Translations under genes and position numbers: made by a program
Notes under the pieces: generated by a model
The model's database searches: none
Told to the model about the DNA's origin: nothing
What the model saw: the letters and a program-made list of their open reading frames with translations, nothing else
Part shown: piece after piece, positions 5,175-6,329 of the stretch
Layout of the letters: every line of letters begins with the position of its first letter
Position numbering within the stretch: the stretch's first letter is position 1
Source: Propionicimonas sp.
GTDB lineage: Bacteria; Actinomycetota; Actinomycetes; Propionibacteriales; Propionibacteriaceae
Assembly (NCBI GenBank): GCA_031119515.1
Contig: JAVHXR010000169.1
Location: 1-6,329, forward strand
DNA: 6,329 bases
Direction: 5' to 3'

Positions 5175-5234
5175 GCGGCCGCGAACGTCCCCTCGCCCTT
5201 GCCTGGCCGCCGGTCGCCGGGAACACTGGCGGCG

Positions 5235-6122
5235 ATGACCGCGCCCAGAATCCTCCCCTCCCGCTGGATGCCCGCTGAACCGGATGCGCGTCCGCCGGCC
5301 GGGGCGGCCGACCTCGCCGAGGCGGCGTTGCTGCTCGCCGGGCGCAGCTGGGTGGCGCTGACCGGGGCGGGGATCTCGACCGACTCGGGGATCCCCGACT
5401 ACCGAGGCCCGGACGCACCGACGCGCAACCCGATGACCTTCCAGCAGTTCTCGGCCGACGCCGACTTCCGCCGGCACTACTGGGCGCGCAACCACTACGG
5501 CTGGCACCACCTGCGCCGCACCGAGCCGAACGCCGGGCACCGCGCCCTCGCCGAACTCGAGCGGCGCGGGCTTGTCGTCGGCGTGATCACCCAGAACGTG
5601 GACCTCCTCCACGAGGAGGCGGGGTCGAAGCGGGTGATCGACCTGCACGGCCACTACAACGAGGTGGTGTGCCTGTCGTGCGGCAACCGGATCTCGCGGG
5701 CGGACCTCGACCGCCGGCTGCTCGCGCTCAACCCCGGGTTCCTGGAGCGGGTCGAGGAGGTGGCCGACATCGAGATCGCACCCGACGCCGACGCGGTGAT
5801 CGAGCAGACGGAGGGCTTCGTCGTGGCCGCGTGCGAGGTCTGCGGCGGCATCCTGAAGCCCGACATCGTCTACTTCGGCGAGCCCGTCCCTCCGCCGCGG
5901 GTGGCCGCGGCGTACGCGCTGGTCGACGCGGGCGATGCCCTTGTCGTGGCCGGCAGCTCGCTCGCGGTGATGTCGGGGCTGCGGTTCGTCCGCCACGCCG
6001 CAGCAGCCGGCAAGCCGGTGGTGATCATCAACCGCGGCATCACCCGCGGTGACAAGTACGCCACACTGCGGCTCAACAGCGGTACCTCCGAGGCGCTGGC
6101 CTACCTGGCTGAGCACCTCTAG
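5235..6122 (+). CDS. Class II (SIRT4-like) sirtuin, NAD-dependent protein deacylase
   Basis: A 295-residue Sir2-family enzyme that uses NAD+ to remove acyl groups from lysines; some class II members also show ADP-ribosyltransferase or lipoamidase activity. The NAD-binding motifs are GAGISTDSGIPDYRG (44-58), TQNVDLLH (119-126, the ribose-binding Gln-Asn-Val-Asp) and LHGH (137-140, catalytic His138). Zinc is held by Cys146/Cys149 and Cys200/Cys203; the 50 residues between the pairs carry an acidic insert, as in SIRT4-like proteins. IVYFGE (211-216), AGSSLAV (239-245) and IINRG (264-268) complete the Rossmann fold. RRHYWARN (79-86) is also typical of this class. ATG at 5235 is preferred over the in-frame TTG at 5199; ATG at 5268 is another possibility. 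The upstream ribosome binding site is weak (GGCGGCG). It is monocistronic and divergent from DUF368. The acyl substrate cannot be inferred. Confidence 0.94.
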   Translation: MTAPRILPSRWMPAEPDARPPAGAADLAEAALLLAGRSWVALTGAGISTDSGIPDYRGPDAPTRNPMTFQQFSADADFRRHYWARNHYGWHHLRRTEPNAGHRALAELERRGLVVGVITQNVDLLHEEAGSKRVIDLHGHYNEVVCLSCGNRISRADLDRRLLALNPGFLERVEEVADIEIAPDADAVIEQTEGFVVAACEVCGGILKPDIVYFGEPVPPPRVAAAYALVDAGDALVVAGSSLAVMSGLRFVRHAAAAGKPVVIINRGITRGDKYATLRLNSGTSEALAYLAEHL

Positions 6123-6144
6123 CCGAACCCGCGGGGACGGTCCC

Positions 6145-6164
6145 GGTCCCTGGCCACCAGGGCC
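6145..6164 (+). terminator. Possible terminator after the sirtuin gene, inside the repeat
   Basis: CCCTGG (6148-6153) pairs with CCAGGG (6157-6162) around a CCA loop. GG (6145-6146) and CC (6163-6164) extend the stem across a bulged T. It starts 23 nt after the sirtuin stop and has no T-run. Most of it belongs to the 55-bp repeat, and the second copy (from 6275) keeps the CCTGG/CCAGG core but not the outer pairs. It may therefore be a repeat element serving as a transcript end. Confidence 0.4.
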
Positions 6165-6203
6165 ATCCAGAAACCGCCTCCCACAACCCACCACCGACAT
6201 ATC
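6149..6203. repeat. 55-bp direct repeat, copy 1
   Basis: This 55-bp segment is identical, base for base, to 6275-6329. It begins CCTGGCCACCAGGGCC, contains CCTCCCACAACCCACCACCG and ends ACATATC. The copies are offset by 126 bp, with 71 bp of unrelated sequence between them. The left flank contains GCGGGGACGGTCCC, which shares the GGGGACGGTNCC core with the minus strand of the array at 1531-1732. The repeat is non-coding as far as I can tell and lies directly downstream of the sirtuin gene. Confidence 0.85.
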
Positions 6204-6274
6204 CTCCGCTCACCTGCCCAAACCGGCAGAATCTGGCGGACATCCCCTGCGCGAACAGGCAAGCGGCCGAACCT

Positions 6275-6329
6275 CCTGGCCACCAGGGCCATCCAGAAAC
6301 CGCCTCCCACAACCCACCACCGACATATC
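6275..6329. repeat. 55-bp direct repeat, copy 2 (reaches window edge)
   Basis: Identical to 6149-6203 and running exactly to the last base of the window, so its true length, and whether further copies follow, cannot be seen. The 71-bp spacer between copies (6204-6274) holds two small hairpins, CTGCC-CAAACC-GGCAG (6214-6229) and CCTG-CGCGAA-CAGG (6246-6259). With a 126-bp period this looks like the beginning of a long-unit tandem repeat or two members of a dispersed family. The interval 6123-6329 contains no convincing gene. Confidence 0.85.

Noticed and set aside
5199..5234. TTG at 5199 as the sirtuin start, adding 12 residues
   Set aside because: The added residues are not part of the family fold and TTG lacks a ribosome binding site. 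ATG at 5235 is a better start and leaves a normal-length protein.
5154..6200. A 348-codon minus-strand frame opposite the sirtuin
   Set aside because: Antisense shadow of a sirtuin with all catalytic and zinc-binding residues intact.
6149..6329. CRISPR array
   Set aside because: The repeats are 55 bp with a 71-bp spacer and only two copies are visible. There are no cas genes. The dimensions fit a long-unit repeat rather than CRISPR.
6119..6329. A protein encoded on the minus strand by the 126-bp repeat
   Set aside because: The period is divisible by three, so several frames stay open, but no one frame is favoured, none has a good ribosome binding site, and the product (Trp/Gly/Arg-rich) resembles nothing I know.

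Overview
The window is a very GC-rich, gene-dense piece of bacterial chromosome. It most likely comes from a high-GC actinobacterium. Codons end almost always in G or C, GTG starts are frequent, and the fructose-bisphosphate aldolase closely resembles the mycobacterial class II enzyme as I remember it. Several promoters fit the actinobacterial TANNNT -10 pattern. A relative of Nocardioides is my guess for the genus-level group, but the sequence alone does not prove it.

Layout. Six genes lie on the minus strand, read from right to left: a DUF368 membrane protein (4175-5062), a SpoU/TrmH-type RNA 2'-O-methyltransferase (3533-4171), a small two-helix membrane protein of unknown function (2954-3472), class II fructose-bisphosphate aldolase fba (1796-2818), a cold-shock-domain/DUF1294 membrane fusion (872-1492), and the N-terminal half of adenylosuccinate synthetase purA (1-629, cut by the window edge). 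One plus-strand gene, a class II (SIRT4-like) sirtuin (5235-6122), is divergent from the DUF368 gene. No tRNA, rRNA, transposase or CRISPR array is visible.

Intergenic DNA. The gap between the aldolase gene and the cold-shock gene holds a strong 12-bp stem terminator and a tandem array of about 80-bp units (1531-1732). Beyond the sirtuin, the window ends in two identical 55-bp copies of a second repeat with a 126-bp period (6149-6203 and 6275-6329), which probably continues past the edge. Hairpins sit in the leaders of purA and fba, and directly after the stop of the cold-shock gene.

How it works together. The conserved genes are housekeeping: purine synthesis (purA), glycolysis/gluconeogenesis (fba), RNA modification (TrmH-like), lipid-carrier recycling (DUF368) and NAD-dependent protein deacylation (sirtuin). 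DUF368 and the methyltransferase are 3 nt apart and probably co-transcribed. The others look like single transcription units. The most distinctive signal is that two GTG-start genes (872-1492 and 2954-3472), and possibly a 32-codon leader ORF in front of DUF368, lack a Shine-Dalgarno sequence. Each instead has a TANNNT hexamer 6-7 nt before the start codon, the signature of leaderless transcripts. I found no convincing new defence or mobile system. The items worth a second look are the two repeat families, the leaderless starts, the leader ORF and the domain fusion.
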